Positions 42,404-53,100 are shown, counted from the first letter of the stretch. The stretch is 64,000 bases of DNA from Streptomyces aidingensis (GCF_900112355.1 NZ_FOLM01000015.1:62001-126000), one strand, 5' to 3'. The notes: generated by a model from the sequence alone, not told the origin. Made by a program: numbers and translations.

Positions 42404-45189
42404 TGGCGCCGCGCCCGGTGGTCGGCCGGCGCGTCATCGAAGCGCTGCTGGAAACGGAGCTGATGAACGCCGAGGGGCGGCGGCTGCTGCTGGTCGACGC
42501 CGTGCACGAGGAGTCGGGCCACTGCGGCGAGTTCACCCTCCGCGCGGACGGGCGGATGCACCGGGTCCGCGTCACGGACCAGGACTCCGCACTCGGTATC
42601 GCCGACGCCTGGCAGCGGCACCTGGCCGAGCCGGAGGACGCCGGCGAGGAGCGGATTCTCGTGGTCACCGGGCGGGTGCCCGCCGACCAGATCGGCTGGG
42701 ATCTGCGGGCCCAGGCAATGCGCGGCCGTCCGGTCGGGGTGGACCGGGCGGACATCGTCAAGCAGCTGTTCGGGGCTGCCGACCTGGACCCGCGGATGGT
42801 GGGCGAGACCTGGCTGCTCGACGCCATCCTGGACACCGAGCCGCCCGGCGGCTGGCCCCGGTCGGGCACCGTGGTCACCCGCGACCACGCCGTGCGGGCG
42901 CTGATCTCCGCCCGGCTGGGGCTGGGCGACGTCACCGCCGACACCCTGGACCTGGACGCCGACCGGCTGTTCTCCTGGACCCGCACCGCTGCCGGTCCTG
43001 CCGCGTTCGCGGCCCTGCCCGCCGCCCAGCGGGAGGGCCTGACCGGGTGGCTGGCCGAGGCGGTGGGGCCGTCCGCCCCGACGCTGCTCGCGCTGGCCGC
43101 CGCCGGCCGCGGCGGCGACGCGCTGCCGCTGGGGGCGCTGGCCACGGCCGTGCTGCATGCGGACGCGGGAAACGCGGCCGGGTTCGGTCTGGGTGCCCTG
43201 TTCGGGCAGGCCCTGGAGTCCTACGACCGGCTGCCGCCGTTCGCCGAGGCAGCGGACGGGGTGCTGAGCCGGTGGATCGCACAGGCCGAAGGCGCGGGAC
43301 AGCACAGCGAGGAGGCCCGCGACCGGGTGCTGGCCGTGCTCGACCGGGCGGACCGGCTTGCCCAGGAGGCGCATCTGTCCGGGCCGCTCAGCGGCGACCG
43401 GATGCTGCCGTCCGGCTACCGGGCCCGGCTGCACGCGCTCGCCGACGCCCTGGACAGCCGCGAGCCGGCCGCCGCGGAGGCGGCGCTGCGCCGGGTCACC
43501 GAGCACCAGTTGGCCGAGCTGCACGCCGAGTCCACGGCCGCGGCGCGCGCCGCGGTGCGGCTGGTGCGCTGGCTCGCCGGGCCGGTGCCGCAGGTGACGT
43601 CCGTGGCACAGGGGGTGCGGGAACACCTGGCGTCCTGGGGCTGGGCGGACCGGGCCGTCAGCGTGCTGACCGAGGGGGACGCCGGGCGCGATCAGGCGGT
43701 GGGCCACGCGTACGAGAGGCTGATAGGAGCGGTCCGCCAACGCCGCAGCCTGCTGGACGAGCAGTTCGCCGAGCGGCTGGCGGTGTGGGCCGAGGGCGCC
43801 TCCCAGCAGGCCCCCTCCGGGGCGCTGCTGATCGAGGACGTGCTGGAGAAGGCAGCCGCGCCGCTCGCCGCCAAGGACTCCCGGCCGCTGATCCTGGTGC
43901 TGGACGGCATGAGCGCGGAGGTGGCGGTGCAGCTCGCCGACGGACTCGACCGCCGGGTGTGGACCGAGATCGTGCCGAAGACGGGGCAGGGCGGGGTGCC
44001 CGGCCGGCTGGCCGCCGTATCCATGCTGCCCACGGTCACCCGGATCAGCAGGGCGTCCCTGCTGAGCGGGGCGGCCACGGCCGGCGGGCAGTCGGCGGAG
44101 CAGGCCGGGTTCGCGGCCTTCTGGAAGAAGCGCCATCGCAGCGCTGCGCTGTTCCACAAGGGCGGCTATGAGGGCGGTCCCGGCCACCGCCTCGCCCCCG
44201 CGCTCCTCGACGCCCTGGTCGGTGATCAGGTTGTCGGGGTGGTGCTCAACACCATCGACGACTCCCTGGCCAGCGGCCGGGAGGGCAGCCGCACGCACTG
44301 GCGGCTGCGGGATGTGGCCAAGCTGCCCGACCTGCTGAACGCGGCCCGTGACTACGGCCGGCCGGTGCTGCTGGTCTCCGACCACGGGCATGTGGTGGAC
44401 CGTACGCCGCACGGCCACCGGCCCGCCGATGTGCCCGGCGCCGAGTCCGCGCGCTGGCGCACCGGTGCGCCCGGGGCCGGGGAGGTGGCCCTGGCCGGGC
44501 CACGGGTGCTGGCGGCGGACGGCAGGCCCACCGCCCTGACCGCCGCGTGGCGGGACGATCTGCGCTACACCGCCCGCCAGGCGGGGTACCACGGTGGCGC
44601 CTCGCTCGCCGAGGTCACGGTCCCGGTGATCGCGCTGGTGCCCTCCGCCGATCTGATTCCGCAGAACTGGACCCTCCTGCCACGCGAGCGGACCGCGCCG
44701 GCCTGGTGGCGCGGCGGCCCCGCGGATGGTGATTCCCCGGCGGCGGTGCGTACGACGGCACCGATGGCGGCGCCGACGACGGCCGCGCCGGTGGTGGCCG
44801 CCGCGGGCGGCGGCCGGAAACACCGGGCGCAGCACGGTGAGGGCATCTTCATGCTGCCCGGCCTGGGCACGACGGGCGAACGCGTGGTCCAGACCGCGCA
44901 GTTCCGCGCCCAGCGGGAGTTCGTGCGGCACGCCCCGACCGAGAAGGCCGTGGCGGCCGTCATCGACGCCCTGCTGGACGCCGGGGGCAAGCTGTCCCCC
45001 GGAGCGGTCGCCGCGGCGGCCCAGGCCGCGACCGGCAAATCGCAGCGCAATCCGGAGCGGTTCGCCACCGTGCTGGAGCGGCTGCTCAACATCGACGGCT
45101 ACCCGGTGCTCGGCCTCGTCGACTCCGGGCACACCGTCCAGCTCAACAAGGCACTTCTGGAGCAGCAGTTCCTGGCGGACCGGTCATGA
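42403..45189 (+). CDS. pglZ: PglZ, BREX type 2 alkaline phosphatase-fold protein
   Basis: 928 residues from ATG 42403 with GGGAGGAG upstream; the A of the ATG is the last base of the pglY stop. PglZ is the hallmark of all BREX systems; the domain belongs to the alkaline phosphatase superfamily. Its metal-site blocks are visible as LILVLDGMSAEV (about 496-507) and VLLVSDHGHVVD (about 654-665). The N-terminal half is specific to the type 2 proteins. A low-complexity Thr/Ala/Pro linker occurs around residues 780-805. Its stop lies in the brxD start (ATGA). Confidence 0.93.
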   Translation: MAPRPVVGRRVIEALLETELMNAEGRRLLLVDAVHEESGHCGEFTLRADGRMHRVRVTDQDSALGIADAWQRHLAEPEDAGEERILVVTGRVPADQIGWDLRAQAMRGRPVGVDRADIVKQLFGAADLDPRMVGETWLLDAILDTEPPGGWPRSGTVVTRDHAVRALISARLGLGDVTADTLDLDADRLFSWTRTAAGPAAFAALPAAQREGLTGWLAEAVGPSAPTLLALAAAGRGGDALPLGALATAVLHADAGNAAGFGLGALFGQALESYDRLPPFAEAADGVLSRWIAQAEGAGQHSEEARDRVLAVLDRADRLAQEAHLSGPLSGDRMLPSGYRARLHALADALDSREPAAAEAALRRVTEHQLAELHAESTAAARAAVRLVRWLAGPVPQVTSVAQGVREHLASWGWADRAVSVLTEGDAGRDQAVGHAYERLIGAVRQRRSLLDEQFAERLAVWAEGASQQAPSGALLIEDVLEKAAAPLAAKDSRPLILVLDGMSAEVAVQLADGLDRRVWTEIVPKTGQGGVPGRLAAVSMLPTVTRISRASLLSGAATAGGQSAEQAGFAAFWKKRHRSAALFHKGGYEGGPGHRLAPALLDALVGDQVVGVVLNTIDDSLASGREGSRTHWRLRDVAKLPDLLNAARDYGRPVLLVSDHGHVVDRTPHGHRPADVPGAESARWRTGAPGAGEVALAGPRVLAADGRPTALTAAWRDDLRYTARQAGYHGGASLAEVTVPVIALVPSADLIPQNWTLLPRERTAPAWWRGGPADGDSPAAVRTTAPMAAPTTAAPVVAAAGGGRKHRAQHGEGIFMLPGLGTTGERVVQTAQFRAQREFVRHAPTEKAVAAVIDALLDAGGKLSPGAVAAAAQAATGKSQRNPERFATVLERLLNIDGYPVLGLVDSGHTVQLNKALLEQQFLADRS

Positions 45190-46562
45190 CCACACCCGCC
45201 CGCGACATCAGTGCCGCCCGTCGCCGTGACGTGATCGACGCCCTGCGGCGGGGAACCGTGCCCCGCTCGGGCCTGGACCTGTTCGCCGTCGGCATGGAAC
45301 GCTTCGCCGCCGCGCTGGACGACGACCTGGCCACCGTCGCCCGGGGCGGCTCCGCGTTCCGTGCCGTACGGGGCGAGTACGGCTCCGGCAAGACCTTCTT
45401 CGCCCGCTGGCTGGCCGAGCGCGCCAAACGCACCGGGCTGGCCGTCAGCGAGGTGCAGATCTCGGAGACCGAGACCCCGCTGCACCGGCTGGAGACTGTG
45501 TACCGGCGGCTTGCCGAGCGGCTCACCACCGCCACGCACCCGCCCTCCGCGCTGCGTGCCGTGGTGGACTCCTGGTTCTACACCCTGGAGGAGGACATCC
45601 TCGACGCGGGTGAGGTGGCGGACGGTGACGAGGCGGCGCTGGCCGCGGCGGTGGAGGAGCTGATGGAGCGGCGGCTCGCCGAGGTCGCCCGCACCACCCC
45701 CGCCTTCTCCGCCGCCCTGCGCGGCTACCGGCGGGCGGTGGCCGACGGAGACGGCGCCACCGCCGAAGCGTTGATCGCCTGGCTGGGCGGGCAGCGGTCG
45801 GTGGCCGCCTCCGCACGGCGGGCCGCCGGGGTGCGGGGCGATCTGGACCACTTCGGGGCCCTCGGCTTCCTGCAGGGGCTGCTCACCGTGGGACGCGACT
45901 GCGGGCACCCGGGTCTGCTGCTGGTGCTGGACGAGGTGGAGACGCTCCAGCGGATGCGCGGGGACGTGCGGGAGAAGTCCCTCAACGCGCTGCGCCAGCT
46001 TCTCGACGAGATCGACGCCGGCCGCTTCCCGGGCCTGTTCCTGGTCATCACCGGCACTCCGGCCTTCTACGACGGGCAGCAGGGCGTGCAGCGGCTCGCC
46101 CCGCTCGCCCAGCGGCTGGCCACCGACTTCACCACCGATCCCCGGTTCGACTCGCCGCGCGCCGTTCAGCTCCGGCTGCCCGGCTTCGACCTGCCCGGCC
46201 TGGGGAGGCTCGGCCGGAACGTCCGTGCGGTGTACCAGGGTGCGGCCCGGCACCCGGAGCGGGTCGCGGCCCGGGTCGACGACGCCTACCTGGACGAACT
46301 CGCCGCCGCGGTCACGGGCGGGCTCGGCGGCAGGGTCGGGGTCGCGCCGCGCGTCTATCTGCGCAAGCTGGTCGCCGATGTGCTGGACCGGGTGGACGAG
46401 TTCGAGGATTTCGACCCCCGGCGCCACTACTCCCTCACCCTGGGCTCCGCCGAACTCAGCGAGGTGGAGCGCAACGCGGCGGGCGGTGCCATGAGCGCCG
46501 CGGGTTCCGTGGGTTCCGCCGGTCCCCCGGGCGCGGACGGCGTCGAGCTGGACCTGCCGTGA
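45186..46562 (+). CDS. brxD: BrxD, BREX ATP-binding protein
   Basis: 458 residues. BrxD proteins (DUF2791) are AAA-type ATPases found in BREX types 2 and 3-like operons. Walker A GEYGSGKTFF lies at about 63-72 and Walker B LLLVLDEVETL at about 242-252, followed by a sensor block FLVITGTPAFYDG. The C-terminal tail after about 435 is Gly/Ala/Pro-rich and probably disordered. ATGA overlap with pglZ and GTGA overlap with brxHI make translational coupling likely. Confidence 0.92.
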   Translation: MTTPARDISAARRRDVIDALRRGTVPRSGLDLFAVGMERFAAALDDDLATVARGGSAFRAVRGEYGSGKTFFARWLAERAKRTGLAVSEVQISETETPLHRLETVYRRLAERLTTATHPPSALRAVVDSWFYTLEEDILDAGEVADGDEAALAAAVEELMERRLAEVARTTPAFSAALRGYRRAVADGDGATAEALIAWLGGQRSVAASARRAAGVRGDLDHFGALGFLQGLLTVGRDCGHPGLLLVLDEVETLQRMRGDVREKSLNALRQLLDEIDAGRFPGLFLVITGTPAFYDGQQGVQRLAPLAQRLATDFTTDPRFDSPRAVQLRLPGFDLPGLGRLGRNVRAVYQGAARHPERVAARVDDAYLDELAAAVTGGLGGRVGVAPRVYLRKLVADVLDRVDEFEDFDPRRHYSLTLGSAELSEVERNAAGGAMSAAGSVGSAGPPGADGVELDLP

Positions 46563-48727
46563 CCGGTGAAGGCGGTGCGTTCGACCTGCTGGACCCCGTG
46601 CTCGGCCACCACATCGTGAACTCGCTGGGCTGGCGCAGCCTGCGCCCGCTGCAGGAACAGGCCGTCGGGCCGCTGCTGACCGGCGAGGACGCGGTGCTGC
46701 TCGCGCCGACCGCCGGAGGCAAGACCGAGGCCGCCGTCTTCCCGCTGCTGACCCGGGCGGAGCGGCACGGATGGCAGGGCACCTCCCTTCTCTACGTCTG
46801 TCCGCTGCGGGCACTGCTGAACAACCTGCTGGCGCGGCTGGAGACCTACACCGGCTGGCTCGGCCGTACCGCGGCCGTGTGGCACGGCGATGTCGCCACG
46901 GGCCGACGCCGCCGGATGCTGACCGAACGCCCGGATGTGCTGCTGACCACGCCGGAGTCGCTGGAGGCGATGCTGGTCAGCGTCCACGTGGACCACCGGG
47001 CGTTCCTTTCCGGGCTGCACTGCGTGGTGGTGGACGAGGTCCACGCCTTCGCCGGGGACGACCGGGGGTGGCACCTGCTGGCGGTCCTGGAGCGTGTGCA
47101 GCGGATTGCCGGGCGCCCGCTGCAGCGGGTCGGGCTGTCCGCGACCGTGGGCAATCCCGGGGAACTGCTGGCCTGGCTCCAGGGATCGGGGCACGGCCGG
47201 CGGCCCGCCCGCGTCGTCGCTCCCGAGACGGCGATACCGCCCGGTGCCGCCGCACCGGACAGCCCACCGGGCGGCACGCCGGACGCCGCGCCGGACATCG
47301 AGCTGGACTATGTGGGTTCCCTGGGGAACGCGGCCACCGTCATCGCCGCCCTGCACCGGGGCGAGAAGCGACTCGTCTTCTGCGAGAGCCGCCGTGCGGT
47401 GGAGGAACTGGGCGAGCAGCTCCGGCTGCGCGGCGTCACCACCTTCCTGTCGCATGCCTCGCTCTCCGTGGCGGAGCGGCGCCGTGCCGAGGCGGCCTTC
47501 GCCGAGGCACGCGACTGCGTCATCGTCTCCACCAGCACCCTGGAGCTGGGCATCGACGTGGGGGACCTGGACCGGGTGATCCAGCTCGACGCCCCGGCCA
47601 CTGTCGCATCCTTTCTCCAGCGCCTCGGCCGCACCGGCCGGCGGCCCGGCACCACCCGCAACTGCCTCTTCCTCGCCGTGAGCGACGAAGGATTTCTCGC
47701 CGCCGCGGCCCTGCTGCTCCAGTGGTCCCGGGGATGGGTCGAGCCCGTGGCGCCGCCTCCGGAGCCGCGGCACATCGTCGCGCAGCAGCTTCTTGCCCTG
47801 TGCCTTCAGGAACACCGGGTGGGCGACGCCCTGTGGGCGGAATGGTGGCACGGTCTCGGCCCCTTCGAACCGCGGACCGCCGCTCCCGTGGTGCGTCACC
47901 TGGTCGAGCAGGGCTACCTGGACCGGGACGGCGATCTGCTGTTCATCGGTCCCGAGGCGGAACGGCGCTTCGGGCACCGGCACTTCATGAACCTCACCGC
48001 CGTCTTCACGGCACCGCCGGAGTTCACCGTGCTCAACGGCCGCACCGAGATCGGGCGCACCGATCCCGATCTGCTCACCGAGGAGGTCGAGGGGCCGCGC
48101 AAGCTGCTGCTGGCCGGACGGAGCTGGCTCGTCACCTACATCGACTTCCGGCGGCGACGGTGCTTCGTGGAACCGGCCGAGGGGGGCGGGCGTGCCAAGT
48201 GGAGTTCTTTCGGCTCCACGCGCATCCACTCGTCTGCCCTCACCCGTGCGGCACGCGACGTCCTGCTCGGCACCGATCCACCGGTGCGGCTGACCCGGCG
48301 TGCCCGGGCCGCCCTTGCCGAGGCGCGCGCCGTCCGGGCGGGCACCGTTGATCCGGCGGGCACGGTGATCACCCGGCGTGCCGACGGCGAGGTGCGCTGG
48401 TGGACCTGGGCCGGCCACCGCGCCAACGCCACTCTCGCGGCTTCGCTGCCCACCGCGGTCTCCGTCCATCACCGGGTCGACGACTGCTGGGTCCGCCTGC
48501 GGGCCGATGTGACACCCACGCTGTGGCGCACGGCGGTCGCGGATGCCGCCGAGCGTCTGTGCCTGCCGGAGATCGACGAGCGTGCCGTCAAGGGGCTCAA
48601 GTTCGCCGACGCCCTGCCCGCGTCCCTCGCCCGGGCAACCCTCGCCCAGCGCATGGCGGACCCGGAAGGTGCCCGGCGGGCACTGGCAGAACCCGTGTCG
48701 TTCACCCAGGCCGAAGCCGAGGGGTGA
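46559..48727 (+). CDS. brxHI: BrxHI, Lhr-like superfamily 2 helicase of BREX type 2
   Basis: 722 residues from GTG 46559, overlapping the brxD stop. Helicase motifs: I APTAGGKTEA (about 50), Ia CPLRALLNNL, II VVVDEVHAF (DEVH, about 157), III SATVGN (about 194), V STLELGIDVGDLD, VI QRLGRTGRRPGT (about 354-365). After the two RecA-like domains comes a winged-helix and an Lhr-type C-terminal region. BrxHI is the sixth component of type 2 BREX. It completes the set in this window. A further 60-residue gene overlaps its stop. Confidence 0.93.
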   Translation: MTGEGGAFDLLDPVLGHHIVNSLGWRSLRPLQEQAVGPLLTGEDAVLLAPTAGGKTEAAVFPLLTRAERHGWQGTSLLYVCPLRALLNNLLARLETYTGWLGRTAAVWHGDVATGRRRRMLTERPDVLLTTPESLEAMLVSVHVDHRAFLSGLHCVVVDEVHAFAGDDRGWHLLAVLERVQRIAGRPLQRVGLSATVGNPGELLAWLQGSGHGRRPARVVAPETAIPPGAAAPDSPPGGTPDAAPDIELDYVGSLGNAATVIAALHRGEKRLVFCESRRAVEELGEQLRLRGVTTFLSHASLSVAERRRAEAAFAEARDCVIVSTSTLELGIDVGDLDRVIQLDAPATVASFLQRLGRTGRRPGTTRNCLFLAVSDEGFLAAAALLLQWSRGWVEPVAPPPEPRHIVAQQLLALCLQEHRVGDALWAEWWHGLGPFEPRTAAPVVRHLVEQGYLDRDGDLLFIGPEAERRFGHRHFMNLTAVFTAPPEFTVLNGRTEIGRTDPDLLTEEVEGPRKLLLAGRSWLVTYIDFRRRRCFVEPAEGGGRAKWSSFGSTRIHSSALTRAARDVLLGTDPPVRLTRRARAALAEARAVRAGTVDPAGTVITRRADGEVRWWTWAGHRANATLAASLPTAVSVHHRVDDCWVRLRADVTPTLWRTAVADAAERLCLPEIDERAVKGLKFADALPASLARATLAQRMADPEGARRALAEPVSFTQAEAEG

Positions 48728-48906
48728 ACCCCCGCGGCCGCCGTCCGGCCGCAGGTCCGCTCACCGCGCGGCGCCGCCGGGAGCTGGCCGAAACATACCG
48801 CCGGTGGGAGGACAAATACGCCGTTTCTCTGCGGGACATCAGGGTCGGGCGGGCGGAGGCGACACGGAGCCTGGAGGTCTTCCTGAGGAACCTTGGCTAC
48901 CGGTGA
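48724..48906 (+). CDS. 60-residue basic helical protein coupled to brxHI
   Basis: GTG 48724 overlaps the brxHI stop (GTGA) in the same way as the earlier operon junctions, and codon use has strong third-position GC for much of its length. The product is highly basic at the N-terminus (NPRGRRPAAG, then ARRRREL) followed by a predicted helix pair (LAETYRRWEDKYAVSLRD and AEATRSLEVFLRNLGYR). Its last 68 bases overlap the 3' end of the convergent jetD. It could be a seventh member of the BREX operon or a fortuitous frame; I favour a real gene because of the junction type and the coherent helix. No family recognised. Confidence 0.5.
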   Translation: MNPRGRRPAAGPLTARRRRELAETYRRWEDKYAVSLRDIRVGRAEATRSLEVFLRNLGYR

Positions 48907-50122
48907 GGTCCGTGAGGAGGCGGGGGAGGACGGCTTCTTCGGGGATCGCGGTGGCGTGGTGGCGGAGGGCGGGGGCCAGGGCGGGGTCCCAGGGGGCGTC
49001 GGTGATGCGGCCGGGGGAGGGGCCGGCGGCGGTGGTGCGCAGGGCGTCGAGGTAGTCGGCGGTGGTCATCCGCCAGGGCCGGGCCGGGGTTCTGGCGAAG
49101 ATGTGGGCGGCGATACGGAGGCCTTCGCCGTCGAAGTCTCCGTGATAGCGGAGCGGTGAGCCGGCTTCGGCCAGCAGGCGCAGCAGCAGCATGACGGCAC
49201 CGCCGGGCCAGCCGGAGGTGCAGACCAGGGGCGGGCAGCCGGGGCCGAAGCGGTGCAGGGCGGCGGCGAGCACGCTGGGGTTTTCGGTGATGTGGACGGG
49301 CACGGGCGGCGGCGTGAAGGCGCCCGGTGAGCGGAGCTGGGTAAGGGTGAGCGAGACGGCGTGGCCGGCGTCGGCGCAGGTGCGGGCGAGGGAGGCGAGG
49401 AGACCGTCACCGGCGGGGCGGAGCCCCGCGGCCAGCACGGTGGAGGAGAGTCCGTCGTCGGTGACACCGGCGAGGTTCCACAGGTGGCGGCGGGCCGCGG
49501 CGTCGGTGGGCGGGTCGGTGGCGTGCAGTGCGGCCAGGGCGCGCAGCACGAGCGTGGACAGCCGGGTTCCGTCGTCCAGGGCGTGGGGGTCGCCGCGCAG
49601 CAGGCGGGTGGCGAGTACGGGGAGCGGCTCGCCCTGGGCGGGCAGGGCGGCCAGGACCGCCAGCGCGTCGGTGAGAAGTGCGCGGCCGGCGGTGGCGGAA
49701 CCGGCGGTGAGGCCGGTGGAGCGGGTGTGCTCCACCCAGTCGAGGAGGGCGGGCTGCGCCGTCACCACGGGATGGGTCTCCAGCCAGGACCACAGGGCGG
49801 TCCGTTCGGACTGCGCGCGCCGCCGGTCCGCGGCGCGGTCGGTGAGCGGGCCGACGACGGCGGCGGCGACCTCCCTGGTGGTGAGTCCGTACGCCTCGGA
49901 CAGGGCGCTGTCCAGGCGGGCGAGAGGCACGGTCGGGCGGGGGCCGGGGAGGCGGGCCAGGCCCAGGAGGTCTGCCAGGGCGCTGCGTTCCTCGTCGTCC
50001 AGGGGACCGGGGCGGAGCCGGGTGACGGGGTGTCCGGAGCTGAGGCGGTGGTGTGCGGTCTGCCAGAGTTTGCGGAGTTCCGGGCGGTCCAGGGCCGTGA
50101 GGGGGGTGGGGCGGTCGGTCAT
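48839..50122 (-). CDS. jetD: JetD, Wadjet nuclease subunit (DUF2399/TOPRIM-like)
   Basis: 427 residues from ATG 50122, overlapping the jetC stop (ATGA). JetD is the endonuclease that cuts plasmid DNA after loop extrusion by the JetABC motor. The C-terminal DUF2399 domain shows the TOPRIM-like acidic block LRYHGDFDGEGLRIA (about 320-334). The N-terminal part matches the DUF3323-type layout. The last ~22 residues (Gly/Ser/Pro-rich) are encoded in the stretch that overlaps the convergent 60-residue gene. Family relations are TIGR02679-type by memory. Confidence 0.88.
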   Translation of the reverse strand: MTDRPTPLTALDRPELRKLWQTAHHRLSSGHPVTRLRPGPLDDEERSALADLLGLARLPGPRPTVPLARLDSALSEAYGLTTREVAAAVVGPLTDRAADRRRAQSERTALWSWLETHPVVTAQPALLDWVEHTRSTGLTAGSATAGRALLTDALAVLAALPAQGEPLPVLATRLLRGDPHALDDGTRLSTLVLRALAALHATDPPTDAAARRHLWNLAGVTDDGLSSTVLAAGLRPAGDGLLASLARTCADAGHAVSLTLTQLRSPGAFTPPPVPVHITENPSVLAAALHRFGPGCPPLVCTSGWPGGAVMLLLRLLAEAGSPLRYHGDFDGEGLRIAAHIFARTPARPWRMTTADYLDALRTTAAGPSPGRITDAPWDPALAPALRHHATAIPEEAVLPRLLTDLTGSQGSSGRPPGSVSPPPARP

Positions 50123-53100
50123 CGGGCGGCGTCCTCCGGCAGGAGGTGGGCACCGGTCCAGGTGAAGCGGGCGCTGGTGACCGCGTCGTCCCCGCCGTTG
50201 TCCGCATCCTCGGTGATCAGCTGGTGGATGGCGATGCCGGGGAGTTCCCGGTAGGTGCACCACTCGTGGTCGGAGGTGAGGGCCAGGTCCAGGTCGAGAG
50301 CGCTCAGCAGGGCGAAGACCTGTCCCCGGTTGGCGCTGTCCACGCCGACGAAGACTTCGTCGAGGAGAATCAGGCGCGGGGCCCGCGGCACGGCCTCGTA
50401 ATAGGCGGCCACGGCCGCGAAGAGCGGCAGGTGCAGAGCAATGGCCTTCTCGCCGCCGGAGAGCGCACCGTGCAGCTTGCGGGTCAGTGGCTGCCAGCCG
50501 CGCTCGTCGTCCCGGTGCAGCCGGACGGTGAACCGGTGCCAGCGTGTGTAGTCGAGAACCTCGGCGAGCTGGTCCTCCCAGCCGGTCGCCGTATCGCGGG
50601 CCTTGGCCTCGTCGATCCGGGCGCGGAAGAAGTCGTGCAGCGCCCGGTGGTCCGTCTCGGTGAGGTGCCGCGGATCCTTGAGCAGCAGGTCGCGGGCGGT
50701 CCGGGTGCCCGGCGGAAGCTCGGGGTCCACGTCCCAGTCCAGGCGCACTGCGACGTTGGAGGCGGTACGCACCTCGTCCAGGTGCTTGTTCATCCGGTCC
50801 ACCAGGGCGTTGGCCTGGCGGATGCGGTCCGCGAGGTGACGCCGGGTGTCACCGGTCAGCGTCCGGTCGAACAGATCGCGCTCGGCCGCGGTGATGTCTT
50901 CCGCGCTCCGGTCCCGGTCGGCGATGAGCGTCGTGAGGAGCTGGGCGGCGCCCACCCGGATGCCGTCGAGCGTGGCGGTGAAGATCTGGACGTCCTCATC
51001 GGCCTCCAGATCGAGGTCGGCCCGTTCTCCGAGGTCCTGGCGGGAGCTGTGGACCGCGTCGGCGAGCCGGGTGTAGGCATCCCCCAGATTGTGGGGTGCG
51101 TGCGGCAGGGACGGCCAGCGCGCGGCCACGGTACGGGACGCCTCCAGGGTGGCGCGGGTGCCGTCCTGCGCGCTCAGGGACAGCGGCAGTCCGGCGTCCT
51201 CGGCCAGGCCGAGCCCGCACAGGTGGCGGAACCGGGCCGCCGCGGTGTTCCGTTCCCCGACGGCTTCTTCGCGTCGGCGGACCTCGGCGGTCATGGAGGC
51301 TCTCAGGGTCGCGATGCGGTCGGCCAGGCGGAGCAGTCCGGCGTCCAGGGCGGCGGCCTCCTTCCGTGTGCGGTCCCGCTCCCGGCGCAGATCGCCGATG
51401 CGGCGGGCGGTTTCCCGGTAGTCCTCCCCGATGGCGCTCTCCACGGCCGCTCGCCGGGCGGCGAGTGCCGTGGCCTCGGCCCGTGCCCGGTCGGCGTCAC
51501 CGGCGGCGTCCGCTGCGGTGCGCGTGGACCTCTCGGCCTGTTCACGCACCATGGCGGCGGCCCGCCGGGCGGCGGTCCACCGGGTGCGGGCGTGCAGCCA
51601 GGCGCCGACGGTGTCCTGGAAAGTGGTGACGGCCTCCAGCACGGAGTCCAGCCCTCGGGGCTCGGCGGGCAGGCCCTGCTCGGCCGCGAGCGCGGTCAGA
51701 GCACGCAGGGTCTGCCGGACATCGCTTTCGCATCGGTCGAGCCGGATGACGGCGGCCCGGACCGCGTCCTCGCGGGCCGCCGTCCGTGCCTCGGCACGTT
51801 CCAGGGCCTGCCGGGCGCTGTCCAGCGGCCCATGCGAAGGGCGGCTGCGCAGCTCCAGGTCGAGCCGTCGGCGGCGCTCGTCCAGCGTGTGCAGCCGGTC
51901 GTCGAGGGCGGCGACGGCGGCGGTGGCCTCCTCGAGTTCGCGGGTGAGTTCGTCGATGCGGCGGAGCCGGGCCCGCTCCCGGGCCGCGGCGCCGATGTGG
52001 GCGGATTCCGTCTTGGCCCAGCTTCCGGTGAGCCCGGCCAGCCGCCAGTGCCCGTCGGCGGAGACGGCGGCGACAGGTGCCGCGGGCAGGGTGGGGGCGG
52101 GCAGGGTGGGCCCGTACGCGATACCGGAGAGGATGCGCTGGACCCGCTCGACGCAGACGGGGGATTCCGGCTCCGGCCGGAGGATGTCCAGCAGTGAGGG
52201 GCCGTGCACGGGGTGCGCGAGATCCGCCTCCGCGAAGGTGTCGTGGCCGGATACCCGGAAGCCGGTGTGCGGGCCGACCCAGGCGTCCAGCAGGCCCGCT
52301 GCTTCCAGGGCTGCTTCCACCCCTGCCTGCACCGCGGCGGGCACGTCGTCACGGAAGGAGACCAGCCGCCACAGCGGGGCGCCCTCCCTCGCGGTGCGGT
52401 CCGCGGTCCGGGTGTGCGGGGCCCGGGGCGGCAGCCCGGCCGCCTCCGCCAGGCGGTCCAGCTCGGCCATCAGCCCGCTGCGCCGCTCGGCCGCAGCAGC
52501 ACGGGCCGCGGCCACGGTGGTGCGTTCTTCGGTGATCCGGCGGTCGGCGTCCCGTGCGGCGGATTCGACGATCGCCTGCACGGTGTCCCGCGAAGCGGCC
52601 CGGTCGGAGAGAGCGGCGGGTTCGGTGATGCGGAGCTCGGTGCACCGGTCGGCCCACTGACGCAGTTCGCCCGCCAGGGTGTCAAGAGCCTGCTCATGGG
52701 CACGCGCCGCTGCGGCCTGGGAGGTCACGGCCTCCGCAAGCTGCGCCCGGTGCTCCTCCAGCGCGATCTCGGCGGCGGTGCGGGCGTCGACCGCCCGCTC
52801 GTGCCGTTCTCCGGCGCGGCGGACCTGGGCGACCTGGTCCCGGCGGCTGTTCACCGCGCCGTGCAGAAGCTGCCGGGCGGCCTGTTCCGGCCGCTCCTCT
52901 TCGGCGCCGCCGGCGCCGTCGGCGCCGCGGGAGGGATCGACGGCGACACCGAGCAACTGGTCCAGTTCTTCGGCAACGGACTCCATGGCGGCCCGCCGGG
53001 CCGCCAGGCGGACCTCCGCACGGGCCTGGTCGTGCTGACGGCCGGCATGGCCGGCTCGCTCGGCCGCTTCCGTCCGCCGCTGTGCGTCCTGTTCGGCGAC

